From the NCBI GenBank assembly GCA_037179335.1, contig JAKZHN010000019.1, positions 496,001 to 560,000 on the forward strand: a stretch of 64,000 bases of DNA. Direction: 5' to 3'. Below the pieces are notes generated by a model. The model did no database searches, was not told where the DNA came from, and saw nothing but the letters and a program-made list of their open reading frames with translations. Position numbers and translations under genes: made by a program. Below, one piece after another: positions 33,288-45,001 of this stretch; positions within the stretch are counted from its first letter, which is position 1; each line of letters begins with the position of its first letter. This DNA comes from Cyclaneusma minus (lineage: Eukaryota; Ascomycota; Leotiomycetes; Marthamycetales; Marthamycetaceae).

Positions 33288-33883
33288 CCCCCTGCAACCC
33301 CATAGACTTAATCTTTTCCTCAAGCAGAGTGCGTTGCTACAAGTCTTCGGCGGTAAATCTAACTGAAGCGAGCTTGGGAAGCTTCAGCGTAGTTGCAAAG
33401 GCTGCCACAGGAATTTCAAATTTGAAGATGTCTCTGGAAGGGCGATTGCTAACGAACAAAATTGACCAGCAAGTGCAGGACTTGCCGACTTGGGGAAGTG
33501 ACAGCAGCGTGTTCGTACCGACAGCAGGAAGTCGTGTTGACGGTAAGTATAAGAGACGCAGTATGGGCTTGAAAGCTTCGACTGTTACTATGAAGTTCGT
33601 GAGCAAAGAAAGTTGACGTTCGACTCCTAGCAGTTCAAAAATTGGGTTTGAAGCAGTTGTGTTTTGCTTGCAACGCCTCTGCTTTTTGTGCGGTGAGTGA
33701 AGAAGGTCATTTAGGGAAGTTCTGGTCGAGGACGACGGGGAGGGTGGTGCTATATTTATAGACTTGTAGGCAGGCAGTCTTGCAGGAGATCTTAGAGGAT
33801 GTTTAAGTCTGGAGTGAGGTGCTTGGGTCACGTTGTATGTCAACTGTCGGTGGGGACTCGATCTAGAGGCTGTGTTTGAGGGC

Positions 33884-33891
33884 TATAAATA
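33884..33891 (+). promoter_or_regulatory. TATA box, module 2
   Basis: TATAAATA followed by CCTCCAGG and a TTCTTTTCTTCAAG tract. A GTCGGTAAGT donor-like site follows near 33997. Confidence 0.45.
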
Positions 33892-34465
33892 CCTCCAGGA
33901 GTTCGCTCTGTTCAGTTCTTTTCTTCAAGGAAGTAAAGATTACTATTATTCCAGTGACAAGGTGCTCTGCGTCCTGGAGTGGGCACGCCGCACGTCGGTA
34001 AGTGGTAACAAGAATCCAAACCAAAGACCTGGAAGTATTTCAGTAAATTGCGAAAGTTAGATGTCGTATTTTTTTCTAGCAGTCTAGCTTGATGGTTGTT
34101 AGGTGAGGAAGGAAGAGGTGGGCAAAGCAAATGACGGTGGGGTAGGGTATCGACAGCGGGATGATTTACAGACAGGAGAAAGTCATTCAAGCCCGAGTTA
34201 GAGCGCCTAATACTGGGGACCCACAGCTGATATGAATGGCTTGGGACATATATGATTCATCATTTTGGTGCAACTTTCAAGAACACAAACTTCGAGAATT
34301 CTGCACTTGTAGCGGTGTGTCGGGATGTAGAAGGAAGGGGTACGGGAGAGAGAGATGTGTGATTTTAGAGCAATCCATTCGCTTCCCAGTGGGCGTTCAT
34401 GATTCACGTCTCAAGCTGTCATTCGGCTATACTAGTACTTGTGGCGCACAGGCAGTCCTAAAACC

Positions 34466-34473
34466 TATAAATA
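34466..34473 (+). promoter_or_regulatory. TATA box, module 3
   Basis: TATAAATA followed by CATCCAGCCCC and a TTCTTTTCTCAAG tract, closely matching the layout of module 2. Confidence 0.45.
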
Positions 34474-37400
34474 CATCCAGCCCCTCGCACATCCACATTC
34501 TTTTCTCAAGATCGACAAGGGCAGCCTTTTCTTGCACTGTTCTGGGAAAGCTAGTCAGATGAGCAAAGATATCCCGAGAATTCTACGAGGTTTAACGTTC
34601 TAGTTACTCCCTGGAAGGAAGAGGTTCTGAATGATATTCGGAGATGTGAAGTTTCTAGTGAGATGACAGCAACTTTTCCCTTCGGTGAGAAGCTGCGGCA
34701 GCCGGACAGCGAGCGGAAAGTAGTGGGTCAGAAAGAAACCTGGGAGGAGTCTGAGCTCAGGTATAAAGATCTCGCCTCGCCCCTCTCCTCGACTGTTCTT
34801 TTCCAGAAACTAATTTGTTAACATCTTCTGCGCAAGTTCAACTCAACCAGCTGACACTTCGCGCACGAGCAGCCAGGATACTGGACTACGAGCGCTAGAT
34901 CTAGCTTATGGAATAGTTTCAAGGCCAAAAGTCTTGTCATGGGATTTTCCCTTTCTAGGGCAGCTAAGCGAATGTTGAGTGCGTCGTCAGCGGGTAACTG
35001 GGAAATTGACAGTAGCATAACACGTTCAAGGCATAGAGTCCTAGCAGCAGCAACTACTTTCACTGGAAGATTAGATGCTAGATTTCTTTGCTTTAGCCGG
35101 TAGCCCAGGCTGATGACAATTTAACCACACAAGAGGCCAGTCATGTGTTGACTCTGTGCGCATCTCATTCGATAGAGAACAATGGGACGGCGTATTCTTC
35201 CTTTTATAGTACTCTTGCTAACGTTCGCTGCCTGTCGTTTCCTCGCTCACAATAGCGCGTGACTGCAGATTGGACACCAGGAGGCGTCCCGTAAGCTATA
35301 AATTAACCCATGTTTGGAGTGATTATGCTTTTCTCCTTAGTTTACCAGAGCTCCCACGAGCGTGCCATATGGCTCCTATAACTCCCGAGTCTGATAAGTT
35401 TGCAAACGCCTGCACATCAGACCTATGGTTGCAAGTTCTTCTCTGACTTTACTTAGCTAGCTGCGGGGGAAGTTCAGGGGTAGAGAGAAGAGCTTTTTCG
35501 ACAGTAGTGAAAATGACTAGGGGTAGCGTATGGTGACGGTGATAGTAAATAGGATCGACAGCAGCTGCTGGTGCAAAAATTGGGAACTCAGAATCCAAAC
35601 TGTTGATCTGAGCATAAGGAAACCAATCCCCTGAGACATACCGAGCTTTCTGCAAATGCAGTTTCAACTCCCAAGCTCCCTGGAAATGGCAGTCTGCAAT
35701 GAGCCGTGCGAGCCTCTTTCGCTTCTGATATATTTGAAGGACAAAGAGCTTGGGCAACACTGCCTTATGTAGCTCACCGTCAAGCTGAGATCACGTGCTG
35801 CTACCTGACTTTACGCTAGCGTGGTTCAGTGAGAAACTAAAACGAACGTATCACACGCCTAGTGCTATTACGCAGATATGCGTGCAAGCACCACAAAATG
35901 ACAAATGCGAGTAACAGTTGTATGTTAACTCACTTGCACCGTCCATCACACAGGTTTTCTAGCTTGGTTCACCGCTGATAGATTGGTAGTATTTAAAGGA
36001 CTGCTTTTGGCTTCTACTCTTCTTTTTTCCAGGCTATGAGCGGTACTATCAACATTCACATCTAGCTTTCGCGGACCAAATGCTCAAGAGGGTTTAGAAA
36101 CGTGAGCTGAAGCAATGAAAAACAGCAGCTGGATCGGTGACAGAGCCTACAGACGGTCCTACAAGCCGCAAGACAGCAGCTTCAGAAATCAGTAATGACA
36201 GGGTTTCCTCATCCAAGGGAGCTGATTCTACACAAGACCTGGGACATGCTTCAGGATTTGTCATTTCCTTGTCTACTCAAACAAGAAGACCAGATCGTTC
36301 CCATGCGACCAACCTGAGTCCAAGCAATTTGTTGTTGTATTTGTTGTGGAAAACGTGTGTGTTTAAAGCAGGACAAAGGGTTACCTATATAGTCGCCGAA
36401 GTCAGCCCAAGCTTTGACGCTAACTGTATTGGGACTAGTCTTATTATATATGCTTGGACTCACTAGATCGTCGGTGGACGCCACTTACCTTGGTGGTAAG
36501 ACCAAGCTAACGATGTTGCGATAGCAGCTTTGAGAATCAATAGTGACAAGGATTTCTGCTTCTCTCCCAAAGAAATTGACTTTACGCAGGAGTTTTTGTG
36601 GTCAACACTGAAGCCACCAGCTCAACGTGAGACTTTAGGCATGTGGAGGGATAGGGTATGTTGCAGCTCAGAGTGACTTGACCGTGGTAGCCCAGTGGGC
36701 CTAGATGAGCCATTCTAACTCATGGAGTAGGAGTCAGCCACATTGGCAGAAGATCAGACCAAGACTAGGCTTGAAAGACATGAGAACAAAGGTACAGTAG
36801 GCCTTTAAATACCTACCACAACCCTACCATCTTGGTCTCGAAGAAAAAAAAAATCGCCCCTTAGGGTGCTGACAGTAGCTTGTTTACTGAATGGTAGTTC
36901 ATTTGATCGGCAACAGCAAAGACCAGTACCTGAATACCAGTAACCACAGTAATTTCTAATTTTAAAGCTAGGAGAGCATGCAGCAACATGGTATATGACA
37001 CTGGCATTATTTGTGCCAGCACTAGACAGATATATGTGTGCATGGCGATTTACTCGTCACAGGAAGTTCCCTGGGTGTTTGGGGATCCAATTACTATACA
37101 TGCTTGGAAAAGAAAGAGAAGTGAGGAGCAGGAGGCATTTTTATATACCTAGAAATCAGCAGATGGACTTTGGACAGAACCACTCTGCGGGTAAGAAGTC
37201 ACCTGATGAAACTTTATGCCAGTGACTGGAAACGACCATGAGTGATATCAACCTAGACAACGAAATCAGAATCTGGAAGACGAGACGACAGTACTTCACA
37301 CTAGCAACAGTGGATTGTCAGAGCGGCACTACGAGTCTACAGGACGCGAAACTCTCATACCTGCAAAGGGAAAGGAGAAATACATTACCAAGTCAGTTCA

Positions 37401-38513
37401 GTGGCTGCGTCTCAATAAAGATTAAAAGCTAAACCACCTCAATTGACTGGAAAGGGCGATCAAGTGGAATACGCGCTGTAAAAAGAATTAAGGGAGAAAG
37501 AGGATGGTCGCGACCATCTTTAAATATTGAATCTTCTCGCTCGTGAAGATGGATCCTGGTTCATATAGGTCGTAGAAGAGAGATGACGACAGACAGTCGA
37601 AAAGGTAGCATTGTGTTCGATTGACAGCAGAGCAGCGATTTCAGTATTCCATGCCTACCCGCAAAGAGCAGGAGAAGTAAGCAACCAACTCGGTTCAGTG
37701 GCAGCGTCGCAGCGAATAGGTCCATGCCAACCGACTCGACAGAGCTGTCAGGTCGAGTGTAAAATTTCCGACTCTTCGTCTTCGTGAGATGTGTAGTTTA
37801 GGAGGAAGAGGAGGGGCGAGATAACTCTTAAAATATTGAACTTCCTCGTTCGGAAATCCGAACTAGGGTCTTGAGGTTACTGGTAAAAGAGACGACGATA
37901 GCAAGACGCAAAAACAGCATTTTAGTAGTTCATTGGCAACAGATCACGAGTCCAGTAGTCCCACGGCCCCTGAGCAATCACCTACCTCAAGTGAACACCA
38001 GCTTTCACGCAACTTACTGCCTTGACCCATACGTCGCGGCTATCTCGTATAGTAGAGCCACCATTCCGATGCCACAAGGCTCAAGGAAATGCCGAAAGAG
38101 AGTTCAAGAGATACTGGCTTCCGGTTGGGTGCCTGGTAGGCCATGGGCCGTGGCGGGAAATCATGATCATATCATCATAAACTAAAGACAGTACCTATCC
38201 GAGTATAGACAAAATCCCCAGTATGCACACAAAAAAATATATGCCATCAATCCCATTCCCAGTATATGCAACCAGCAACCGGTCGAGTCCCCACAAACCA
38301 AAGCAGAGCGGAGCTAATATCCCGTCATCAGCAAACACAGTATTTTCCGAGCCCGGGGACCTTTGCCCCTATCTTGGGCTTTCGAACTTCCGTTCTCGCA
38401 AAAAGCCACCAAACATATCCATGTCCCCAGATGAGCGCCAAATGCCAAACCTGCCCAATGATTCCAGACGATACTGTTGAAGTAGACTGCCCCTGCTAAA
38501 ATTGTGATTTTAA

Positions 38514-39799
38514 TTACTCAAACGAATCCCTCCTCACGATCTGATGCGCCGACTTCTTCAGCGCCAGCCTGCGTCCCACATTCCCAAAACACACACAGCT
38601 GCAAAATAACACGGATACGATCCAGATGCCGATTTCGATCGTTTCTTTAGCCACGTATCCGCCCATATATCGTTCGCTTCCCACAACACCGCCATGTGCG
38701 GATAGATTTTGCGCCACGGATACGGGGAATGGAGGGTAGGCGGTGAGGGGCGAGGGGACGATGGAGGGGTTGAGACCGAGCAAGAAAAAGGAACCGGCGA
38801 TGCCGACGGCGGAGGAAACGACGAAGCCGGTTAGGGAGCGGTCGACTAGGTACCAGAGGACGGGGTTGACGAGGGCGAGGGAGAGGGCGACTTGGAGGGT
38901 TGAGGCCCATGGGAGTTTGCGCTTGAATAAATGTTAGCATGAAATTCATGGTTTGTTCCACATGAATGGGATGAGCGAAAAGGTGATTGACTTACAATGG
39001 CCAACGAAATCCCCATGAAAGCCCCTATACTTCTCACCACCGGATTCCAATCCTGACTAGCACTTTGTCTCGACTCCTCCTCCTCCACCGCCACAGCATT
39101 ATCTTCCTTCGCATTAAAGTAGTCTTTTTCCTGCGGCACATTATAGTCCGCCCATATCATGTCCACCCACGGCAGCAAACTGCCCAGCCCCACTCCCGCA
39201 ATTCCCCAAAAAGCCAAATACCACCAGTCATAACTCGGCTTGATGATGCCCTCCAACTGGAACGGCGCAACGCGCTGATCATTATGCAAATGCGTAACCA
39301 GAAGTCCATAGCCCATGCCTATGCCAAAAAGCAGCACCGACCGCGTAGTAAACGATATTATATGCTGCAGCTGGGACATCGATTCCCTGACTTCGTGCTT
39401 TACGGAATGCTGTCGGCGTGTGCGGGCGGGCGTTAATGCGGATAGTGACGGACGTCTGCCATCGATGCTTGATCGTGCAGGTGTTTGGGCGCCAGTTCCC
39501 CATGGTGTATAAGCGTCTTCGCGGTCGTCTTTGTAGCCGGTTGCTGAGTAGATGCCGAGGAGGGTGGAGGAGCTGAGGTTGGCGATGGATTGGACACGGC
39601 TGAATGCGGGGGTTTCGGCACTGGTGTTTGTGAAGCCGTTTTGTTTGGAGTCGAGGCTGAAGGGGGGTGGTTCTTCCCAGCAGGGTTCCGGCGGATCGGA
39701 GCGTTCTATGGGATTTGCGGGTGTGAGGTTGATGTGGAAGGGGCGGCGTGGGATTGGTCGTAGTATGGGCGGGCTTTCGTCTTCGAACTGTTCTGCCAT
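38514..39799 (-). CDS. ins1: INSIG-domain ER membrane protein
   Basis: Two exons, 39799-38996 and 38921-38514, join across a 74-nt intron (GTAAGT donor, TTCAAG acceptor) in phase 0 to give 403 aa. The N-terminal 150 residues are Pro/Ser-rich and probably cytosolic. Membrane helices then follow: SFTTRSVLLFGIGMGYGLL, WWYLAFWGIAGVGLGSLLP, a helix after RKLPWASTLQVA, GFVVSSAVGIAGSFFLLG and IGIWIVSVLFCSCVC. The WGIAGVGLGSLLPWVD block and the spacing of helices fit the INSIG family. INSIG proteins retain sterol regulators in the ER and modulate HMG-CoA reductase. In fission yeast Ins1 promotes phosphorylation of Hmg1. The sterol role is inherited from the family and not shown here. Confidence 0.9.
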
Positions 39800-40888
39800 T
39801 TTCGGAGATTGTTTGGAGAGGAATTTGTGGTTTCCGTTTTTTCCGTGTTCTCGTATGTCTTGTCGAGATGTGATCGGTGGCTTCCGATGGGTGAGGAGGT
39901 GCTCGAATTCGTGGCGTAGCCCTCAACGCACAGCTTATCCGATGGGCAATGAGCAATAAGCAGATATACTTTGACCGTCGTACAACGTTTTCGTGGTGCG
40001 TGCGGCAGGAGTGGTGTCGTGGATGCTGGGGGTGTGAAAGGTTGAGATCAAATTTGAAGCTATGGTGGAGCCGGTGTCGAGGTTATGTAGTGCTGCAGGG
40101 TCAAAAGCAAATAGGAATTAGTCGAAAAACAATGTAACAAGAAGATCGATAGAAAGAGTGTCTAGGAGGGGTAAATCGCTTGACATGAGCCGCCCTTAAA
40201 ATAGTATGGAGAGTGGTCGGTTGCAAAAGCCGTGGTCTGGGTCTTTCCTAGATCATACGAATACCATAGATCGACCTTCACATGCCTCGCCAAGGATCAT
40301 CCGAGTGTCGGGCGTAGCATCATTCTTCACCGGTCAACCACTAAAATGGCAGACCGGGCTTCTCCAAGTCCCATCATGATCCAAACCCCACGAACTCAAC
40401 TGCGGCACCACTACTTTAGCATAACACGGTCACGACTCACACCCGCTGCGGCCTGGCGCTACGCAGTTCCTGCACCATTTACAGCTTAGGACGAGCTGTC
40501 GAAGATAATGCGAGGGCTCGTCCGATCATGTGCTCTGTCTCCAAGTTGTCCCTCGTTTCACAGCGGCAGAAGTTCTTCCTCATTCATCAATTCTTGTGTT
40601 CCCGTATTTGCCATCGGAGAAAGCCACAACCAGATGTGATTCGCAGCAAGAAGGTTCACTCTAATACTGCCCCCTAAGCTTCAAGATAGCAAGGAGGCCA
40701 AAGTCAAATCCCACCGTGGAGTGCCATGAAGCCATGCTGCCCATGCAGCAACCATCATCTAAGAGCATGTGACAATAGCATTGTCCGCAGTTCCCTATGC
40801 CTGACCGCCTTGACAGCGCAGAACCATGCCCTCATATGCTCTGATAGGGTTCGAAGCCGAGCAGTTCATCAATGCTATAGCCAGCCCC
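39800..40888. other. Intergenic between INSIG and translin genes
   Basis: INSIG 5' flank and translin 3' flank. No gene is supported. Confidence 0.5.
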
Positions 40889-41798
40889 TCATTCTGCAGC
40901 CTTGGTAGGCAGCAGCTTTCTCAGAGAAAGATCGTAGACCACATCCTCCACCTTCTTGACGTTATACTTGATGGAGTCGCTGCGTCGTCTCAGCGAGTCG
41001 TTCTTGAGGTTGAGGATTTGGAAGCCAGCATGGACGTCCTTGATGAACTGGCTGATCTGGAGGGGGCGCTGGTAGTCTCCTAGGGTAACCGAGTTGATGG
41101 CCAGTCGGGCGAGTTCTTCGATGAGGGTGATTAGGGCCTGGAGGTACTCTTCGATGGTGATGTGGAAGGCATCTCGGTCCTTGAGGTTTACGGGCACTGT
41201 AGGGTGGTGTTAGCTGCTACTTGGATTCCTTCAGCTGGTAATGGAAGGGCTGATAGTTACCTCCCATCAGAGATCCGACCTGTTCAATGGTGAGCAATGT
41301 GCCAGGCTCCGTGCCAAACTTTGTGCTGCCACCCAGGTAGGCACACATCAAGAGGGACGAGATGGTGTTCTGCACATTGTGGGTCCACATTCCATTGTAT
41401 CTGTTCGAATGTGTCAGTTAGTCTTTCCCTCCAGATGGAATTCGAAAACCCTAAATTTTCAGGTGAGGGTTCAACTTACTTGTAGAATGGGTGTGGCGAG
41501 GCTACGTCGGAGAGCTTCTGCACGCTCACAAATTCATCCGCAATAGACTTGGATGCCTTCTCGAGGACGGGAGCGACTGCTTTGGGGTCAGTGGCATACG
41601 ACGGCTACTCCTGAGGGACAACTCACGATCCTTGGCCGCAGTCGAGTGAGCCTTTGACAGGGCAGAGGTAGTCATTCGGCTCTGCCTCTCGAGGGTTTGT
41701 GTGACGGCGCGGATCTCATCTTTGACCTGGGTGTCCTCGTCGATCTTGGCCTGGAGCTCCTCAAAGATCTGAGGGTCGATTGAGCTTGACGCGTCCAT
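40889..41798 (-). CDS. Translin
   Basis: Four exons, 41798-41627, 41576-41480, 41400-41261 and 41196-40889, with introns of 50, 79 and 64 nt, in phase, give 238 aa, close to translin's usual 228-240. The all-helical sequence carries family blocks: YNGMWTHNVQNTISSLL and YLGGSTKFGTEPGTLL in the middle. Near the C-terminus lie RLAINSVTLGDYQRPLQIS and FIKDVHAGFQILNLKNDSL, then VEDVVYDLSLRKLLP. Translin assembles into octameric rings and, with its partner TRAX, forms the C3PO RNase that processes small RNAs and tRNA fragments. Translin itself supplies RNA binding and not catalysis. It is a single-copy gene here, with TRAX not in this window. Confidence 0.94.
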
Positions 41799-42516
41799 CT
41801 TGATGAGTTTGAAGTCTGGAGGAAGAGATTTACGACGAAAGGCACGTGAAACACGTGGTTGGGGAGCTGAGATTTTTCGGTGGCTCGTCGACCGTTGTCT
41901 AAGGCTTGGAGATGCGACGGTGAAGGCTGCCTGTGTCGCGGCGTTTGTGCTCGACTCTGAGGTTGAAGACTTTTCACGGCGAGTTCACCAGCACGAATGA
42001 ATTATGTACAGGTGTAGGAGCCTGCTGCCCACAAATACTCATCATAGGCACGCGTTTAATGGTGTTTGATCAGTGACTTCACTCCTGGTTTGATGTCAAA
42101 TCGATTGTTTGGTAGTTTACATTTGCACGCTCTCATCGTCGCCGTGAATCGGCGCGTCGCCCAAAGCCATTTCAGCGGTCTACACATACCTAGCAAACGG
42201 TGCTCAAGGACTCGAGCACATGGAAAACAACTGGAAGCATGGAAACATCGGTAACATTGAAGCGCCATCATTATTCTGCGCTGTGAGGATACTACTGTAC
42301 ATGGAAAGTCTGTTGTGGTGTGCCCGGTCTTCCACAGCCTCCCCCACGAGGTCGCAATATCATCATCGCGACGCGGCCTTGTCCAAGTCGCAGTTCCCAT
42401 GTCCGCAACCCCAAACTGCGGTCGTCCACTCCCCAGCGTCATCAGCTGTCGAATGCGGTTTTCGCGAGAATCTCATCTTCAAGGCCCAGCTCGCAAGCCA
42501 AGCGCTCAATGAAAAG
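41799..42516. other. Intergenic between translin and U2 snRNA
   Basis: Translin promoter region and U2 3' flank. No gene is supported. Confidence 0.5.
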
Positions 42517-42706
42517 ATGGTTCGCGTCGTCTGGAGGTAGTGGAGTACCAGAGACACGGTGCCGTGAACATGAAGCAAGCTCCAGCGGTCCGCAGCGGGT
42601 GACAAAAATAAGATTAATCATTGATAGGGTTCGTAAACCCGTTTCAGAGATTAAACTGAAAAGAACAGATACTACACTTGATCTAAGCCAAAAGGCAAAG
42701 AGAGCT
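42517..42706 (-). ncRNA. U2: U2 spliceosomal snRNA
   Basis: Read on the minus strand, the 5' part is CTCTTTGCCTTTTGGCTTAG, ATCAAGTGTAGTATCTGTTC, the near-invariant U2 core. It includes the GTAGTA branch-site recognition sequence. Stem-loop IIa (CAGTTTAATCTCTG) and IIb (GGGTTTACGAACCC) follow, then a Sm-like site (TTATTTTTG). The 3' domain ends in a hairpin with CTGGTACTCCACTACCTCCAG, the U2 stem-loop IV. The length, about 190 nt, is close to the human form and far shorter than the budding-yeast one. Ends are estimated to within about 5 nt. It pairs with intron branch sites during splicing, consistent with the CTRAC motifs of the introns here. A TACTTAAACG about 45 nt upstream (minus strand) may be part of its promoter. 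Confidence 0.94.
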
Positions 42707-45001
42707 GAAGAGAAAAGAAAAAGAAGAGGAAAGGAAGAGGGCCGCGAGGCGTTTAAGTACCTGGAGCTCTGGGGCTGGACGGCGCTAGTGGTTAGCGCGA
42801 AAGGGGAGGGAAAATTGTTTGCTGGCTGGGATGACGGGCACGGAGCTGATTCCACCAGATTCCATCGACTCTGGGCGCAGAGTTTGATACGAGGAATACG
42901 AGCGAGCATCGGCTGCTGCCTCAGGAGTCAGTCAGGCGCCAGATGAAGTATTGACATGTACATGTACATACACATAGGATGTGCTGGTCGACATCATCAA
43001 TCCAACCTCAACATCCAACGTCGATTCCCAGTCCCTTCTCCTCTGCTTCTTCTTTCCTCTTCAGCTCTCTTTAGTCTTTGCCTGTTGGCTTAGAGACAAA
43101 GCTCTTGGTGATCGACTAAATCCTTAGAAGTGGAGAATCTCGAGCAGCTGGTAAAGCTCCTCGGATTATTATTGACGAAGTACTTGCAGCTCATCGGGCT
43201 CTGGAAGGCCTGTTCAGATGACGGAGAAGTGGGTGGCTGATGGAGCTGGAAATTGACGGAATTTCCGTGAAGCGCTTGAAACTAATGAAGCCCGGTTTGG
43301 TGTCTCGAGCGATTCGGGAATGCTTAAGGAAGTGATGGAGCCTGTAAGTAACCGGCCGAGCCCTTGAGAACCGACAAAGACTTGGGGTATTCACAGCTGG
43401 TACTTAGGATAATCTTGACTACTCGTGAAGTTGTGATATTCTCAGTAACTTGGGCTACTTGTTACCCCCAATTACCTTGAATATTCTCAATTACGCTGGA
43501 TACATTCAGAGACTTCAGATGTGTCCAGTAAGTTGATGACACGGGGACTGCAGGCTGTACATAAACTCTTTCGGTCCGCGCTATCTTCATCCTTTGATCG
43601 TGATGACAGATGGCAACCAGATTTACATATAAGCCATCAGTTTCAAGTAAATGGAAACCATCGGCGGATCAGGATTCAGGAACAGACCAAACCCCTGTGA
43701 AACGAACTGGATAGTCAAGAACAAAGAGTTTGACCCTCATTGACTCTGCTTCTCCAAGTCAAGTTGTGGAAATCGAAGGTACGTAAAGTTGATAAGTTTA
43801 ACGACAGAGATTCCATAACTGGTCAAAGCAAGAAGTAGTAAATTCGTACAATCGTACAATCATTATCACCAGATCTGGGCCTGGCCCGCTGAAGCTTGCT
43901 TCATATCCAGCCCAAAGTATCCGGGGCGTAACACTGCCTCTCTACCCTGAGATGCGAACTTCTTTTCGTTGAGTGCTCATGTTGGCTTGCGAGCTGGGTA
44001 GTGCCTCCGTCAAGGGAGATATTTTCGAATCAGGGAAGGTATATTCGAATTGGATTTTCAAAGTGTGAAGTGACCAGGGGGGGAAGCCTCGAAATTTCTC
44101 ACCTCCCAATATTTGTACTTCTCAACTTGAGGACTTGAAGTCGTTATTCTTGAAACTCGAATCTTATGCCTTATATGTCGATGACAGCCATTATTCGAAC
44201 TCGAGAAAACCCAGCAGTTCGTTGCAACCTGCAAGGTGTGGGTGTAACCGGGGGAAGAATTCAGAACCTAGAAGTTGACAAGAACACGACTTGAGCACTC
44301 GACTTCTGTTATGTTCCGCTATTCGAGTTCTCAAGTTGTTTCATCAATGGTGTCCTTGTCCTTCAAAAATATTGTTGTTGAAGCAAGTCTCTGCTCATGC
44401 CACTCAAGAGGGTCAAGTATACTGACCGGCAATATCCCATATTTGACGGCACCCACGGATATATCGGACTTTGCATAGTACTTCATCTTTCACCCGTTTG
44501 TGGCCTCTGCGAAAAGTATCCCCAAGATGGACAAAATTCCCTCCAACCACATCCATGGCCAGGATCCGTCAGGACCGTCACAACCGGCCAAACCCTCACA
44601 TCATGAGAAATAAGGATCTTCTGCTGGGATCTCAGCCATGAGTAGTAACAACTTCCGGGCAAGACAGCTTCACGTCAAGGATTTCCCCACACGCCTTGTT
44701 CAGGAAGTTTTGTGACTTTTGTCATCTTGTCATCATCAAGTCGGGTTGCCGGTCGATTGAAGCTTCGCTGCCCCTCATTTAGCGCGTCCTCTTGGCACGC
44801 TTCTCCACATATCCGATAGAGGGGAGCTCGCGCAGACAAGAGCTAGCAAGCCGAACAAAAGTCTACCAGATCTCCTCCTTCACGGCCTGATCACTTCCAA
44901 CCTCATTTCCAAGATACCCTGACTTCGCGCAATTATATTCAATTCTACCATCTACCACAAATACACTCACATAACTCGACTCTACAACCATCTAAAGGAA
45001 G
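42707..45001. other. Intergenic with a decayed 19-bp repeat cluster
   Basis: No gene is supported. Contains the U2 promoter (left), a decayed 19-bp repeat cluster at 43388-43502, and the FDH promoter (right). Confidence 0.5.
43388..43502. repeat. Decayed cluster of 19-bp units
   Basis: Imperfect units such as TTCTCAGTAACTTGGGCTA and TTCTCAATTACGCTGGATA. The flanks ACAAAGACTTGG (left) and ATTCAGAGACTTCAG (right) weakly resemble the terminal repeats of the 5091 element, so this may be a worn copy of that MITE. Confidence 0.6.

Larger units (their letters stand above)
33241..38180. repeat. Gene desert with repeated TATA modules and diverged tandem duplicates
   Basis: The stretch has no long ORF. 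Plus-strand TATA-like cores occur at 33280, 33884, 34466, 34762, 35297, 35990, 36804, 37519 and 37828, plus one on the minus strand at 33753-33760. Most plus-strand cores are followed within 20-50 nt by a pyrimidine tract ending in AG (for example TTCTTTTCTTCAAG), the usual arrangement of a fungal core promoter and start site. Parts are recognisable duplicates: 36171-36235 resembles 36521-36590, 37356-37418 resembles 37649-37715, 36891-36935 resembles 37921-37960, and 37515-37650 resembles 37822-37935. It could be a decayed tandem gene family, a cluster of short non-coding transcription units, or both. Confidence 0.6.

Noticed and set aside
33337..33843. Minus-strand 168-codon frame in the TATA-module desert, with a minus TATA at 33753
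   Set aside because: Its body has some protein-like segments, but the TATA lies inside the frame, there is no family match, and plus-strand modules overlap it. Left as part of the array only.
40840..40860. tRNA B-box-like GGGTTCGAAGCC
   Set aside because: No A box at the right distance upstream and no cloverleaf can be drawn. The site lies at the translin 3' end.
44275..44606. Short overlapping ORFs upstream of FDH
   Set aside because: They are 60-70 codons, lack features, and fall in the FDH upstream region.
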